Shown: positions 18,022 to 31,198, counted from the stretch's first letter. The stretch: DNA of 64,000 nt from Antribacter gilvus (GCF_003946865.1 NZ_QXTH01000002.1:186001-250000), one strand, 5' to 3'. A program made the numbers and translations. The notes: generated by a model not told the origin, from the letters alone.

Positions 18022-18924
18022 TCAAATTCGCGACTGAGCCGCACGTACCCAATCACCGAGAAAGTCCGCAAATTCGGCTGTGTTGTACGGGTCGATTTCT
18101 CGGGTACGTGTCGGCAAGCCGCCCTCTTGGATTCGCACCCGCATCGGCGGAGTCGCACGGTAGCCGCTGTAGCGTTCGCTCAGGGGTTCGGCGTAAACGA
18201 TGACCGTGTCCTTGGCATCTTCGGCCGGGAAGACGCAGTGGGCCTGGACAGGCTCTTGGTGAGCACCCGCCCTGCCACCCACCGCGAGGCAAGCGGCAAC
18301 CAGCTGCTCCATCCGAAGAAGATGTCCCCGGGCCGCCCACCGTTCAGCGATGGTTTCGGCCCGAAACCAACGCGTAGCCCAACCCGCAGCACCGTCGGGC
18401 AGGTAGTTCAGGTCCCCGCCGAACTGCTCCACCCGCGTCACTTCGAGCAGCTGCCAGCCCCGCTCAGTAGGAACGTCGCCCCCGCGGCCGAAGACCGCCA
18501 AGGTTTCATGGGCCGCGATTGCATCGACCTCAACCTCGTCGGCGATCGCCAATCTCTGAGGGTGCGCGAGGTCGCTGAGTAGTTCGGTCGCGTAACTCTG
18601 GGCACCGAGGTACTCGTTGGAAGCGTCGGCGGTGTCATGCCGGTAGGCAGACAGGTCCAGATCCGGGGCACCGCAATCAATCGACGGCCGACGCAGCCAC
18701 TCGGCGAGCCGCATCTGGTAATCGCCGATGGCAGGCCAGGTGTCGAGCCAGGCTGCCGCGTACCAGGCTGCCTCCGACATTGCAGTCAGCGCCTCAGCAA
18801 GATCTGATGCGGCGTCGAAGGATGCCAAGGTGGTGACCTTGATAGTGGTGCTTGCTGGGTTGTTGGGCCACGTGGCGAGCATGGTTGCGCGACCGCCTGT
18901 GGACATGACGCTGTACTGGGTCAT
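18022..18924 (-). CDS. hypothetical protein
   Basis: About 300 residues, ATG at 18924 (a TTG lies just upstream). I recognise no domain. The first half is helical and rich in Ala and aromatic residues (AAWYAAAWLDTWPAIGDYQM), the second half mixed, ending in an acidic EIDPYNTAEFADFLGDWV. There is no signal peptide or membrane span. It stands alone between two gene-poor stretches in the island. Codon bias is moderate and the frame looks genuine. Confidence 0.5.
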   Translation of the reverse strand: MTQYSVMSTGGRATMLATWPNNPASTTIKVTTLASFDAASDLAEALTAMSEAAWYAAAWLDTWPAIGDYQMRLAEWLRRPSIDCGAPDLDLSAYRHDTADASNEYLGAQSYATELLSDLAHPQRLAIADEVEVDAIAAHETLAVFGRGGDVPTERGWQLLEVTRVEQFGGDLNYLPDGAAGWATRWFRAETIAERWAARGHLLRMEQLVAACLAVGGRAGAHQEPVQAHCVFPAEDAKDTVIVYAEPLSERYSGYRATPPMRVRIQEGGLPTRTREIDPYNTAEFADFLGDWVRAAQSRI

Positions 18925-19313
18925 CAAGACTCCGATGCTGGCGGCACCTCAAGCCCCAGGGCGAGCGTGCCATGACGGTAGGTGCCGGTGAGCACCCGAT
19001 GCTGTCGGGCCCTCCTCCGCCGGTGAGTCAATGGCGCTACCAGTGACTCTGCCGTTGCCGCTGAAGCCTAGCCCAACTTGGGCGGGTGCTGACCAGCCGT
19101 GCGGGCTACCCATCCATGGTTGCTCGGTCGGCGCGTGGCGGAGATCGTCGCCGATCTCGGTAGGACTGCGGGCGGTCCCGCATCTCTCCTCAACAACTGT
19201 GTCGGACGAGATTCACGCCCGTCCCTCTAGAACTTCGCGGCGGCCGACATAGGCGAACGACTGTTCGAGCGTGTCGGGTGGGACGGCAGCTGAGCGGTGC
19301 GTAGTCTGCGCTC
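18925..19313. other. intergenic stretch within island
   Basis: About 390 nt between divergently transcribed genes. It must hold the promoters of both. A small inverted repeat (GAGATC...GATCTC, 19141-19158) is present. No open frame is convincing. Confidence 0.4.
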
Positions 19314-20138
19314 GTGAGCTGGATGCCGGGTCGCCGACGTGCGCGACTGAATCTTGAAGAACCATTCGACGATGTCCCCGACCACCTTGTCCGGGAGGTT
19401 TGGGAGTGGGTGCAGTCTGCGGCGGTCAACTTTCACTCCGAGACCGAGACCGAGGTCCGCCTGCGGATGCTCGCAGTAGAGCTCCGACTGGTCCTGCCTG
19501 GTTCTGATTGGCAGACCATGATGCAAGAACTCGCCCGCAAGTGCTTCAACGACCGGGGCTTGATGCTCGACGTCGTGGAACTTCTGCTGGAGCGACTCGA
19601 TCCTTGGGTATCGAAGTCGGACATGCTCGGGACGGTCCTTGCGGCGGGCAATTCGGCCTACACCGTGCGCAGCGACGGCCGAGGGCTCGAGCTCCGCCTC
19701 GCACCGGGGGTCCGCAACGCTGTCACCGAGACTGCCGAGCGCGCGAAGGGATCGGCTAGCGAACACCTTGTCGCGGCCTGGAATTCTGCCTATGGGCGCA
19801 AGAAGGATGCGCCAAAGGCCTACAGCGAGTCGATCAAAGCTGTCGAAGCCGCACTAGCGCCACTCGTATCGCCTAGCAATGTCAAACAAACTCTCGGCAC
19901 TATGATCCGAGATATAAGTGCTAAGCCAAGCAAGTGGAACTTCTCCGTGGCGGACACGGGCAGCAGCGGAGTTGCCACCGTATTGACGATGATGAGGACC
20001 CTCTGGGATGGACAGACATCTCGACATGGTGGACTCACGCCCACACGGGCAGAGACGGACGCCGAGGCAAGAACGGCTGTCCACCTTGCTGCAGCTCTTG
20101 TGCAATTTGCGACAAGCAAGGCATTCGATGTTGCGTAG
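19314..20138 (+). CDS. abortive-infection-like protein (Abi C-terminal/HEPN-like), tentative
   Basis: 274 residues, GTG start at 19314. The C-terminal half (KAYSESIKAVEAALAPLVSP ... TLWDGQTSRHGGLTPTRAET ... EARTAVHLAAALVQFATSKA) resembles the C-terminal domain of abortive-infection family proteins, in which a short R-H-G motif between two helices recalls HEPN nucleases (R-x4-6-H). The N-terminal half is helical and unassigned. If correct it may be a phage-defence cargo gene of the island. Base composition drops towards the 3' end, consistent with transfer. The call rests on pattern resemblance only. Confidence 0.45.
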   Translation: MSWMPGRRRARLNLEEPFDDVPDHLVREVWEWVQSAAVNFHSETETEVRLRMLAVELRLVLPGSDWQTMMQELARKCFNDRGLMLDVVELLLERLDPWVSKSDMLGTVLAAGNSAYTVRSDGRGLELRLAPGVRNAVTETAERAKGSASEHLVAAWNSAYGRKKDAPKAYSESIKAVEAALAPLVSPSNVKQTLGTMIRDISAKPSKWNFSVADTGSSGVATVLTMMRTLWDGQTSRHGGLTPTRAETDAEARTAVHLAAALVQFATSKAFDVA

Positions 20139-20283
20139 GACATAGCCACTCGGGACATGACACCTCGTCACCAGCCTGTCGTCGCTCGGAATCGGTTGTC
20201 TCCGGCGGCTACCATGCAACGACGATCCACCGCGGCCCTACGCATCTGACGAATACGCGGGGGTGGCCTTTGCTCGCCGAATG

Positions 20284-22867
20284 TCAGATCGTTGGCCCGG
20301 CGCGCCCAGAGCGGTGGGAACGTCGGTGCCGCTCGTGTTGAATGGCCGGAACGGTGCGCAGCGTCCCGGCTAGGTGTCGTGCGTGGTCGCACTGCAGCAG
20401 GCTGGTGGGAGCGTCACCGAGCGGGATGTCGCTGGTGATGGCGTACCTGTCGCGGTAGGCGGCGACGGCGACGACGAGTCGCTTCCAGTCGTGGTAGGCG
20501 GCAGTCCCGACCGGTCGAGGTGGCAGGTGCCGTATCCACGGCTCACCGTCTCGGATGGCCTGCTGGGCGAGGTCCCGGGCGCGTTGTTCGATGAGGTTGG
20601 CGCGAGCATGGAGGGCGTCACGGACGTCGTCGGGCAGGGGGCCGAGGGCCTGAGGGATCAGGCCAGCGACCAGGTGTGACCGGTGGGTTGCTGGGCGGGT
20701 GGTGGCGTGCTCGATTCTCTGGTGCAGGACGGCGACGACGTCGTCCGCATCGTAGAGCGTGCGGTCTCGGGCGAGGCGTGGGAGCAGGGCATCGACCTGG
20801 TAGCCGTTGGCTTCGGCGCGGCGTAACTGGGCGCAGAGGGGTCCGAACGCCTCGGACTCCACCACTGCGGCGATCTCTGCCTCGGTGAAGCCTTCCGCAT
20901 GGAGGGTGCGGGTGACGAGGCGATGCCAGCGGGGTCGTTGGGCGAGGGTGGCGATGGTGTCGTACTCCCCGGCCAGCCTGGCGATCGAGGCGTACTTCTC
21001 GTGTTCGGTGTGGCGGGTCTCGTGAGCGGTGGGCTCGGCGCCGGGGCGGGCGAGGATGCCGGCGAGGACCGCCCGTGCCCGCGCGAGGTCGGGGATCTCG
21101 TGGTCGGGGTGCCCGGGGGCTGCGTGGTCGTGGTTCTGGTCGTGGTCGGGCTGGTCGACCGGCACGAACACCACGTTCGTGTCTCGTCCTCTGGTGAGCG
21201 GGACGTACAGCGCTTCGCGGGTCATGGTCGGGGTGGCGACGGTGTAGGCGGTGTCGACGGTCAGGCCCTGGGCGCGGTGGGCGGTGATTGCGTACGCGAG
21301 GTCGACGTGCTGGGCGACGTAGGCGGCGGGCAGCCGTACCGTCCCGGCGCCGGTGTGCGCGTTTGCTCGCCGAGCGTGAGCGGTTCCGCGCTGGGCGTGC
21401 ACGGTTTCCCCGATGCGGTTCCCGCGGGACGTGTTTCCGCTGGTGGGCGTTTTACGAGCCTGCTGGTCGGGGTCGATGCGGCGGGCGGTGACCGACCCGT
21501 CCCGGTGTACGGCAAGCACCTGCCAGAGGTTGCCGTTCCGGACCCATCCATCGCGTCCGTGGCGCAGGGTGCGGTCGTTGCGACGCGTCACGATCACGTC
21601 CCCGGCCGACGCCTCGACATCGGCAGCGAGGCGGGCGGCGCGCCCGTCGTCCACGGTCCCGGCCAGGAGGCGGTCGGCGCGGGCGCGACGGTTCAGGTCG
21701 GTGACCGTCGCCCCGTCCGCCGCGATCAGCACCGAGACCTTCCCAGCGTCGGCGTCGGTCTTCCATGCCTCGTAGGCGGCCCGGGTCATCTCCTCGGTGG
21801 TGCCTGCGTGGATGCGGTCGTGCTCCTCGTAGACGGCGAGCACCCCGGCGTCCCCGTCGCGCAGGCACAGGCTGGCGGTCTTCTCCCACGGTTGGGTGAA
21901 GCGGTGGACCTCGGTCAGCTCCGGCACCTCGCCCGTGGTGCGGCGTCTCTCCGTGACCAGGAGGTTGAACGCTCCGCCGGTCTCCACGGCGGAGAGCTGG
22001 GCCGGGTCACCGACCAGCAGCACCTTCGCCCCCACATCTGCGGCGTGGGCGGTGATCGCGTGCAGGGTGTGGGTGCCGGCCAGGGACGCCTCGTCGATGA
22101 TGACGAGCTGCCCAGGCAGGAACACGACGAGACCGGCGGCGTGGTCGGTGAGCCACTTGGCGGTGTTCTCACACCCGATCCGCAGCTCGGCGGCCAGGAC
22201 CTCGGCGGCGGCGGCGGAGGGGGCGAGGCCGACGACCGACCCGGTGCCGTGGGCGTGCTCCCACGCGGCGCGCAGCAACCGCATCGTGGTCGTCTTCCCG
22301 GTCCCGGCCGGACCTACCAGCACGTCCACCACCCTGCCGGACGTCGCGACCGACAGCACCGCCTCCCCCTGCGCCGCCGAGACGATCCCCTGGCCGGTCG
22401 CGTCGCCGATGACGGACCGCAGGAGGGACCCGGCCATCTCAGGGCCGGTCGTGTCGGCCGACAGGGTCAGCAGCCGCTCCTCGGCCTGAAGGACGGCTTC
22501 GGAGGTGTAGACGGTCGCGTGCTTCGGTCGCAGGGTAGTGGTCCCGTCGGCGCGGAGCAGGAACTGCGGCGTGGGAGCCAGGTCCGATCGGGTCGACGCC
22601 CGCGCCGAGCAGCCGCTGCAAGTGCGTCGCCGTGACCGCATCCCCCGGGGCGAGTTCGCCATGCCCGAGGTCCTGGACGGCGGCGCCGAGCCAGAACCCC
22701 GGCGGGGTCCCCGCCTCGGCGTAGTACGCCGCGACAGGGTCCACCCATGAACCCGCCAACCCCTCAGCGAGGGGCGGGGCGGGGGCGTCGAGGTCTGCGT
22801 TACGGACCGACTTCACCAGGTACTCGTACCCGTTGCCCGCACTCATCTTCCGCACCGAGACCGTCAC
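20284..22867 (-). pseudogene. MobF (TrwC/TraA-like) relaxase-helicase with internal deletion
   Basis: The gene starts at an ATG at 22867 as MTVSVRKMSAGNGYEYLVKS, with AAYYAEAGTPPG (the tyrosine pair of actinobacterial MobF relaxases) at about residue 48 and continues to GAGVDP at residue 93 (about 22589). Directly after that, in a different frame, begins the distal part: APTPQFLLRADGTTTLRP, then the RecD-like helicase with Walker A GPAGTGKTTT, Walker B VIIDEAS and the UvrD-like motif YAITAHRAQGLTVD, and a long C-terminal tail. The HUH histidine region of the relaxase domain, some 300 residues in intact relatives, is missing. The remaining distal frame is open from 22662 to 20284 and might still give a helicase. 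Confidence 0.8.
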
Positions 22868-22969
22868 CGCGAACCACCCCCGGGTCGGCGCCCGGCGCTG
22901 CCGAGGGCGGTGACATCCACTGCAACCGCAGCCCCGCCCTCAACTGCCTGAGGTGTGGCTGATGGGTTG

Positions 22970-23134
22970 GTGATGTTGAAGTAGGTGATGTTGAAGTAGG
23001 TGATGTTGAAGTAGGTGATGTTGAAGTAGGTGATGTTGAAGTAGGTGATGTTGAAGTAGGTGATGTTGAAGTAGGTGATGTTGAAGTAGGTGATGTTGAA
23101 GTAGGTGATGTTGAAGTAGGTGATGTTGAAGTAG
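22970..23134. repeat. eleven perfect tandem copies of a 15-bp unit
   Basis: The unit GTGATGTTGAAGTAG is repeated head to tail eleven times without a single change. The array ends about 100 nt upstream of the relaxase start. The plus strand of the unit has no C, and its G+C content (6 of 15) is far below the surroundings. The position next to a relaxase gene suggests an origin of transfer or a protein-binding iteron array, but the perfect identity also fits recent slippage expansion. Confidence 0.95.
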
Positions 23135-23571
23135 ATGTGGATGGTGATGGATGTAGTGGTGATGGCGATGGGGCTGGTGGTGGCTCGCGCCACCGCGGTC
23201 GGCGGGCCAGGCCGCCGCGCCGGCCCCTCAGCGAGCCGCCCGGCAGAGGGCCGAGCCGCGTCGCGGCGGCCGTCCGCCGCGACCGCGTAGGCGGCACGCC
23301 GCGCAATGGCACCAAGCTCAGACCTGCGCGCTGCTACCTTGGGACCGGCGAGATCAGCGCCCGCCACCTCGTCACGGCACCGCCGCGATGGGCGTCGGGT
23401 CAGCCGGGGACCGGATGATTCGGTCATCGTGGGAGCCGTTGAATCAACGGGACCGGAGGATCTGCGCGAAGCGGATTTCCGCGGTGCCGGACGCTGTCCG
23501 GCGCCGAACCGGCCCCAGGACATACCGGTCGCTTCGGCCCCGCCGCGAGCGCCAGCCGGTCTGCACACGGG
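23135..23571. other. gene-free stretch between tandem repeats and excisionase
   Basis: About 435 nt. The first 40 nt are degenerate versions of the upstream repeat (GATGGTGATGG). The rest is G+C-rich with no convincing coding frame. A transfer origin could lie here, but I cannot point to a nick site. Confidence 0.4.
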
Positions 23572-23799
23572 TCAGCGCACCGTCGGGATGACGACGACCA
23601 GCGCCTCGCGTACCTCGTCGACGTCGACCCGCACGAGGCGTCCTACCCGGTAGCCGCGAACGGTGCCGTCCGCGATCCTGCGACGGAGCGTCTTGACCGA
23701 CACGCTCAACGCCTCAGCCGCCTCGTCGAGGGCAACGAGCCGCCCCGACGCGGGCGCGCCGTCAGCGCCGCCTCGCGGCGTGTTCCTCCGAGCTGACAT
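23572..23799 (-). CDS. excisionase-like MerR-type DNA-binding protein
   Basis: 75 residues. RLVALDEAAEALSVSVKTLR followed by RRIADGTVRGYRVGRLVRVD is the helix-turn-helix plus wing of the excisionase/MerR family (helix-turn-helix 17). It lies upstream of the integrase gene's end, on the same strand. It should direct excision of the island by bending attachment-site DNA together with the integrase. Confidence 0.8.
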   Translation of the reverse strand: MSARRNTPRGGADGAPASGRLVALDEAAEALSVSVKTLRRRIADGTVRGYRVGRLVRVDVDEVREALVVVIPTVR

Positions 23800-23891
23800 G
23801 TCGCACCTCCCGAGACCTGTCCTCAGGAATCAGGTGCGCACCGGTCGCCAGAGCGGCGGCGCAGTGGATCGCTGCGCCGCCGCCGGGCCCC

Positions 23892-25199
23892 TCAGCCCTC
23901 GCCGCGCTCCTGGGCCGCCGCGGTCGTCGCAGCCGCCTCAGCCGCAGCGATCTTCGCCGCCGCCCGCTCACTCATCCGCTCAGCGAGCTCTCGGTCACGC
24001 TCCATCGTGGCGTGCTGATACCGGAGCACGACCTGGATGTCCGAGTGACCGCCACGCCGCATCAGTTCGGCGAGCGTCGCACCCTCCTGCGCGAAGATCG
24101 TCAGCCCGGTGTGCCTCAGATCGTGGAACCGGAATCCTTTGGGCAGGCCGGAGACGGCGTCACGTGCGTCGCCCCACATGTAGCCCCACCGCGTGTTCGA
24201 CAGCGGCACGCTCCCCCGCGACGAGGTCGGGACGACGGGCGACTTCGCCTCGGGCGCCACGTGGTCTCGCAGATGCTCCCTCAGTCGGTCACGCATGATC
24301 TTCGGCACACTGAGCGCGCGGTTGCCCGCGTCGCTCTTCGGCCCGGTGTAGTCGCCCGTGTTCGCGTTGAGCTGGCGGCTCACGTGCAGGGTCGCCGTCC
24401 CGTCGTCGTGCCACTCGATGTCCCGGCGCTGCAGACCCAGGACCTCCCCACGCCGGAGTTGGCACCACGCGGCCAGCAGGATCGCGATGGCGTGCGGAGC
24501 TGGCGTCGCCCGCCACAGCTCCTCGACCTGCTGCGGTTCCAGCACATCCTCACCGGGACGATGACCGGGCCCGTGCCGCACGGGCTTCTGCTGCGGGATC
24601 GACACGTTCGGCACCGCCGCGATGATCCCGTCGCGCACGGCTTGCCGCAGGATCATCATGAGCACGATCAGCACCGGCCGGGTCACCCCGTTGTTCGGCG
24701 AGCGGAGGTTCGCGACTGCCGGGATCGCGCCCAGCCGCACCTTCAGCTTCTGAATCCGAGCGTCGTCGATGTGCCGGACGGGTGTGTCCCCGAACTCGGG
24801 CTCGAGGTAGCCGTCGACCTTGCTCCGGTAGGACCGGATCGTGCCAGCGGCCCGCATCTTCCCGCTCCGGTTCGGCTGCTCGCGCACCATCGCGAGCCAC
24901 CGCTCCGCGTACTCGCGGAAGCCGATCGCCCGCGCCTCCGCGGCGACCTTCTCCGCACGACGCCGTTCGGCCGCCACAGCCGGCGGTTCCCACTCCCCGC
25001 GAGCGATCTTCGTGTGCACCCCGGCGAGCCAGGCCCGCGCGTCGGTTTTCGTCTGGAACGTCAGCGGCTTGTCGTCCTCGGTCCGCGCCGAGTACGCCTC
25101 GCCGTTGGGCGCCGTGTAGCGCGCCTGCCATCTGCCTGACGGGAGTTTGCGCAGGCTCCCCCACGTCTCCCGGCTCCGCTGCTTCGTCGTCGCACTCAT
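23892..25199 (-). CDS. tyrosine recombinase/integrase of the island
   Basis: 435 residues from an ATG at 25199 (GGAGGG upstream). An N-terminal arm-binding domain (WQARYTAPNGEAYSARTEDD), a core-binding SAM-like domain, and the catalytic domain with Arg in CQLRRGEVLGLQ (about 248), His and Arg in HDLRHTGLTI (about 361), His in GGHSDIQVVLRY (about 385) and the nucleophile Tyr shortly after it (about 394). All catalytic residues are present, so the enzyme looks functional. It is adjacent to the nrdF attachment repeat, as expected for the enzyme that made the insertion. The C-terminus is Ala-rich. Confidence 0.92.
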   Translation of the reverse strand: MSATTKQRSRETWGSLRKLPSGRWQARYTAPNGEAYSARTEDDKPLTFQTKTDARAWLAGVHTKIARGEWEPPAVAAERRRAEKVAAEARAIGFREYAERWLAMVREQPNRSGKMRAAGTIRSYRSKVDGYLEPEFGDTPVRHIDDARIQKLKVRLGAIPAVANLRSPNNGVTRPVLIVLMMILRQAVRDGIIAAVPNVSIPQQKPVRHGPGHRPGEDVLEPQQVEELWRATPAPHAIAILLAAWCQLRRGEVLGLQRRDIEWHDDGTATLHVSRQLNANTGDYTGPKSDAGNRALSVPKIMRDRLREHLRDHVAPEAKSPVVPTSSRGSVPLSNTRWGYMWGDARDAVSGLPKGFRFHDLRHTGLTIFAQEGATLAELMRRGGHSDIQVVLRYQHATMERDRELAERMSERAAAKIAAAEAAATTAAAQERGEG

Positions 25200-25240
25200 C
25201 GTGCCCTCCGGTGGCCTCGAACGGACTCCTGAGCCCAGTC

Positions 25241-25427
25241 GTGCCACTCCGTGCCACTGGCACAGTCGAGAGGGCCGGACCCGCGAGATACCGCGGTTCC
25301 CAGCACCTCCCGGCCCTTTGCTGTGGCACGCAATGGCACGGCACCGGCGACCCGGCGAGCCGAAACTCGGCCCGTCGAGCCACCCGGCGCTCCCTGGTCA
25401 GGTGTGCGCGTGCCACCCACGTGCCAC
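25241..25427. repeat. GTGCCAC heptamers, candidate integrase arm-binding sites
   Basis: GTGCCAC occurs at 25241, 25251, 25410 and 25421, with the inverse GTGGCAC at 25323 and one-off variants near 25257 and 25333. The paired 10-11 bp spacing and the position between the integrase gene and the attachment core fit arm-type sites of tyrosine integrases. The remainder of the 25200-25560 stretch has no gene. Confidence 0.5.
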
Positions 25428-25489
25428 TTCGAACGGCCATTCCTGTCCATCTCCGACCTCCCATGTCTCTGGATGTCGGCACGCAAAGA

Positions 25490-25523
25490 GGCCCGGAACC
25501 GCAGAATTCCGCGGTTCCGGGCC
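25490..25523. terminator. 13-bp perfect hairpin downstream of nrdF
   Basis: GGCCCGGAACCGC (25490-25502) pairs with 25511-25523 around an 8-nt loop. It lies about 40 nt past the nrdF stop on the element side and can serve as the replacement terminator for nrdHIEF and an insulator in front of the integrase gene. Confidence 0.7.
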
Positions 25524-25560
25524 CCTCACCAGCCCTTCCGGGCTCGGGCTCCGATCAGAC

Positions 25561-28768
<3,208 letters not shown>

Positions 28769-29218
28769 AATCGTCCCAATCCGTCGCGGACGCGCGAGAC
28801 GTCCTCCGCTGTACCCAGGAGCTCGAACGCATACAGGTAGGGGACGCTGCACTTGGCAGCGATGATGTCCCCGGCGATGCAGTACGCCGCTCCGAAGTTG
28901 GTGTTCCCCGCGGCGATGACGCCACGAATGAACGACCGGTTGTGCTCGTCGTTGAGGAACTTCCTCACCTGCCGGGGCACGGACCCGCCCTCGTTGCCCC
29001 CGCCGTAGGTGGGGACCACGAGGACGTAGGGCTCGTCCACCGTCAGAAAACCGTCGGCCGGCCGCAACGGGATCCGGTGCACAGAGATGCCCAGCTCCTC
29101 GAGTCCGAGGCGCTGCACGAATCGGTGCGTGTTCTCCGAGACGCTGGAGAAGTAGACGAGAGAACCCATCGCCCGACCTCCTTAGCCGTCGTTCCGGGGC
29201 CGTTGCCGGGAGCCCACA

Positions 29219-29240
29219 CCGCCGGGCCGGAGCCCGGCGG
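29219..29240 (-). other. hairpin between nrdH and nrdI
   Basis: CCGCCGGGC / GCCCGGCGG form a 9-bp stem with a CGGA loop in the 110-nt gap between nrdH and nrdI. It may act as a partial attenuator or processing site; the genes remain an operon in order. Confidence 0.4.
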
Positions 29241-29279
29241 CGTGTCGCCGGCTGGTGGGCGCCTTGCGGCGCCGGCGCG

Positions 29280-29522
29280 TCAGGCGCGCGCGGTCTGCAG
29301 CGCGGCGAGCGCGCCGATCTGGTCCGGGCGGAAGCCCGACCAGTGGGTCTCGCCAGCCACGACGACCGGGGCCTGCAGGTAGCCGAGGCCACGGACCATC
29401 TCGAGCGCCGCCGCGTCCTGCGTGATGTCGACGACCGTGTACTCGATACCCTTGCGGTCCAGTGCCCGGTACGTCGCGTCGCACTGGACGCAAGCCGGCT
29501 TGCTGTACACCGTGACGCTCAT
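29280..29522 (-). CDS. nrdH: NrdH redoxin
   Basis: 80 residues, ATG at 29522 with GGGAGGCGAGGA upstream. The CVQC redox motif is at residues 11-14, and the C-terminal WSGFRPDQI segment is the NrdH signature that distinguishes it from glutaredoxins. It passes electrons from thioredoxin reductase to the C-terminal cysteines of NrdE. It is the first gene of nrdHIEF. Confidence 0.95.
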   Translation of the reverse strand: MSVTVYSKPACVQCDATYRALDRKGIEYTVVDITQDAAALEMVRGLGYLQAPVVVAGETHWSGFRPDQIGALAALQTARA

Positions 29523-29641
29523 GTCCTCGCCTCCCCTTGTGTCCCCTCCACGGCGTCTCCGACGGCCTGTGACCTCGAAGAACACGCGTGGAACTACGCC
29601 GATGTTCTTTACCTGGGAGCCTGCGGCTCCCGATGCCTCAA

Positions 29642-29657
29642 ACACTACACCTAGTGT
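29642..29657. promoter_or_regulatory. NrdR box upstream of nrdHIEF
   Basis: ACACTACACCTAGTGT is a perfect inverted repeat of ACACTA with a 4-nt centre and matches the NrdR consensus. NrdR represses ribonucleotide reductase operons when dATP is high. It lies 120 nt upstream of nrdH. I see only one clear box, whereas NrdR sites commonly come in pairs. Confidence 0.8.
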
Positions 29658-29710
29658 CTGACAGGCGCGCGCCTACGAGATGTAGTGGTCGACACGTTCT
29701 GGAGTCAGCA

Positions 29711-31198
29711 TCAGAGAGCAGAGGGTAGCCCCATCCAGGCCGTCCCGTCGAGCGCTCCGGGCGGGCGTGTCGCGGGGTCGTACGGAGTCCGTGAGAGGTG
29801 GAAGGTCCCGGCGTCGAGCGCCACCGCGCCGCCCTCGGAACGGACCACGCGCAGCCGCTCGCCGAGCCAGTAGCCGCCCTCCACGCCCACCCAGGTGCCG
29901 TCCGCCACAGGCGCGAACACGGAACCTCGCCCGCCGTCCGACGACGAGCGCAGCACCACCCGCCCGGCGGCGTCCACGCTCAGCGTGTACGGGCTCGGAC
30001 CCCAGTACCACGTGCCCGTGAGCGCCGGGTCCCAGACCTCCTCCACAGGGTCCAGGAGCGCCGGGAGGGGCGGTTCCAGGTCCTGGAGCAGGCGGAGGAA
30101 CCCCGCGCCGTTGCCGAAGCCGCCCGTGGAGCTCCCACAGACCGCGACGACGTCCCCCGTGGCCACGTCCGCCCGGAGGTCGGCCGTGAAGCCCGGCACG
30201 GAGCCACCGTGGCCCACCGTGCGCAGCGGGCCGTCCTGACGCACCCGGACCCCGAGCCCGTGCGAGGTGGTCCAGGGACCGCCCGCAGGCCCGTCGTCGT
30301 CCACCACGACCCGCGGGACAGCGAGGGACCGGCGGGCGGCGAGGGACAGCACGCCGTCGGCCACCGTGGGGTCCACCTCGGCCGGGCCGACGCCGACGAG
30401 CCACGCGCCGAACCGCACCAGGTCAGCGGGTGTGGACCAGACCTCGCCCGCCGGACCCATCGCGAGGTAGCCGGGCACGGGCTCGCGGAGCACGAGGTCG
30501 GTGTGCGGGTGCACCGCGTACCCCACGGCACGCGCCCCGGCCGGCGTCCGCGCGGTGGACGCCATGCCGAGAGGCGCCCACAGCTCGTCGCGCAGCACCT
30601 CGTCCCACGACCTGCCGTGCGCCTGCTCCACCAGACGGCCCAGCACCGCGTACCCGGTGTTCGAGTAGTGGTACCGCTCGCCCGGCTCCCACAGGGCGGG
30701 CAGGCGCATGGCGACCAGGTCGTCCCAGGAGCAGCCGCCGTGGCGCTCCCACCAGGGCCCCGCCGGCTCGGCGGGGAGGCCGCTCGTGTGCGTCAGGTAG
30801 TGGCGGAGCGTCGCGCCCGGCACCGGCGCGTCCGGCACGTGCCGGCCCATCGGGTCGGACAGGCCCACGCGCCCCGCCTCGACGAGCCGCAGCACCGCCA
30901 CGGCGATCATCGGCTTGGTGATCGACCCGATCCGGAACGCGAGCCCCGGCGCGGCACCGGAACCGAAGGCGCCGGCCGCGACCGGCCCGCGCACCGGCCC
31001 GCGCACCGGCCCGCCCGCGCCGTCGTCGCCCACGACCGCGCCCGGCGCCGCCGCGACGCGCGACCACACGACCCGCCCGCCGCGGCCGACGGCCGCGGAC
31101 AGGGCGGGTACGCGTGATCTGAGGCGCAGCGCGTCCAGGTGCGCGTCGAGCGCCCGGGAGGTCCCGGACCCGACGACGCGGCCGGCCGCCGCCTCCAC
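29711..31198 (-). CDS. serine hydrolase, class C beta-lactamase family
   Basis: 495 residues, GTG start at 31198 directly after the GH1 stop. The nucleophile is Ser92 in SITK, the second motif YSN in YHYSNTGY (about 177), and the third HGG in VGHGGSVPG. The family includes esterases, D-aminopeptidases and transesterases. No signal peptide is visible, so it is probably cytoplasmic. A C-terminal lipocalin-like extension (about 390-495) follows the catalytic domain. Short RGPV repeats lie near residue 65. As the last gene of a glycosidase operon it may remove acyl groups from imported sugars (inference). Confidence 0.85.
   Translation of the reverse strand: MEAAAGRVVGSGTSRALDAHLDALRLRSRVPALSAAVGRGGRVVWSRVAAAPGAVVGDDGAGGPVRGPVRGPVAAGAFGSGAAPGLAFRIGSITKPMIAVAVLRLVEAGRVGLSDPMGRHVPDAPVPGATLRHYLTHTSGLPAEPAGPWWERHGGCSWDDLVAMRLPALWEPGERYHYSNTGYAVLGRLVEQAHGRSWDEVLRDELWAPLGMASTARTPAGARAVGYAVHPHTDLVLREPVPGYLAMGPAGEVWSTPADLVRFGAWLVGVGPAEVDPTVADGVLSLAARRSLAVPRVVVDDDGPAGGPWTTSHGLGVRVRQDGPLRTVGHGGSVPGFTADLRADVATGDVVAVCGSSTGGFGNGAGFLRLLQDLEPPLPALLDPVEEVWDPALTGTWYWGPSPYTLSVDAAGRVVLRSSSDGGRGSVFAPVADGTWVGVEGGYWLGERLRVVRSEGGAVALDAGTFHLSRTPYDPATRPPGALDGTAWMGLPSAL

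Noticed and set aside
22970-23134. CRISPR array
   Set aside because: The 15-bp units are directly adjacent with no spacers, and no cas genes are present.
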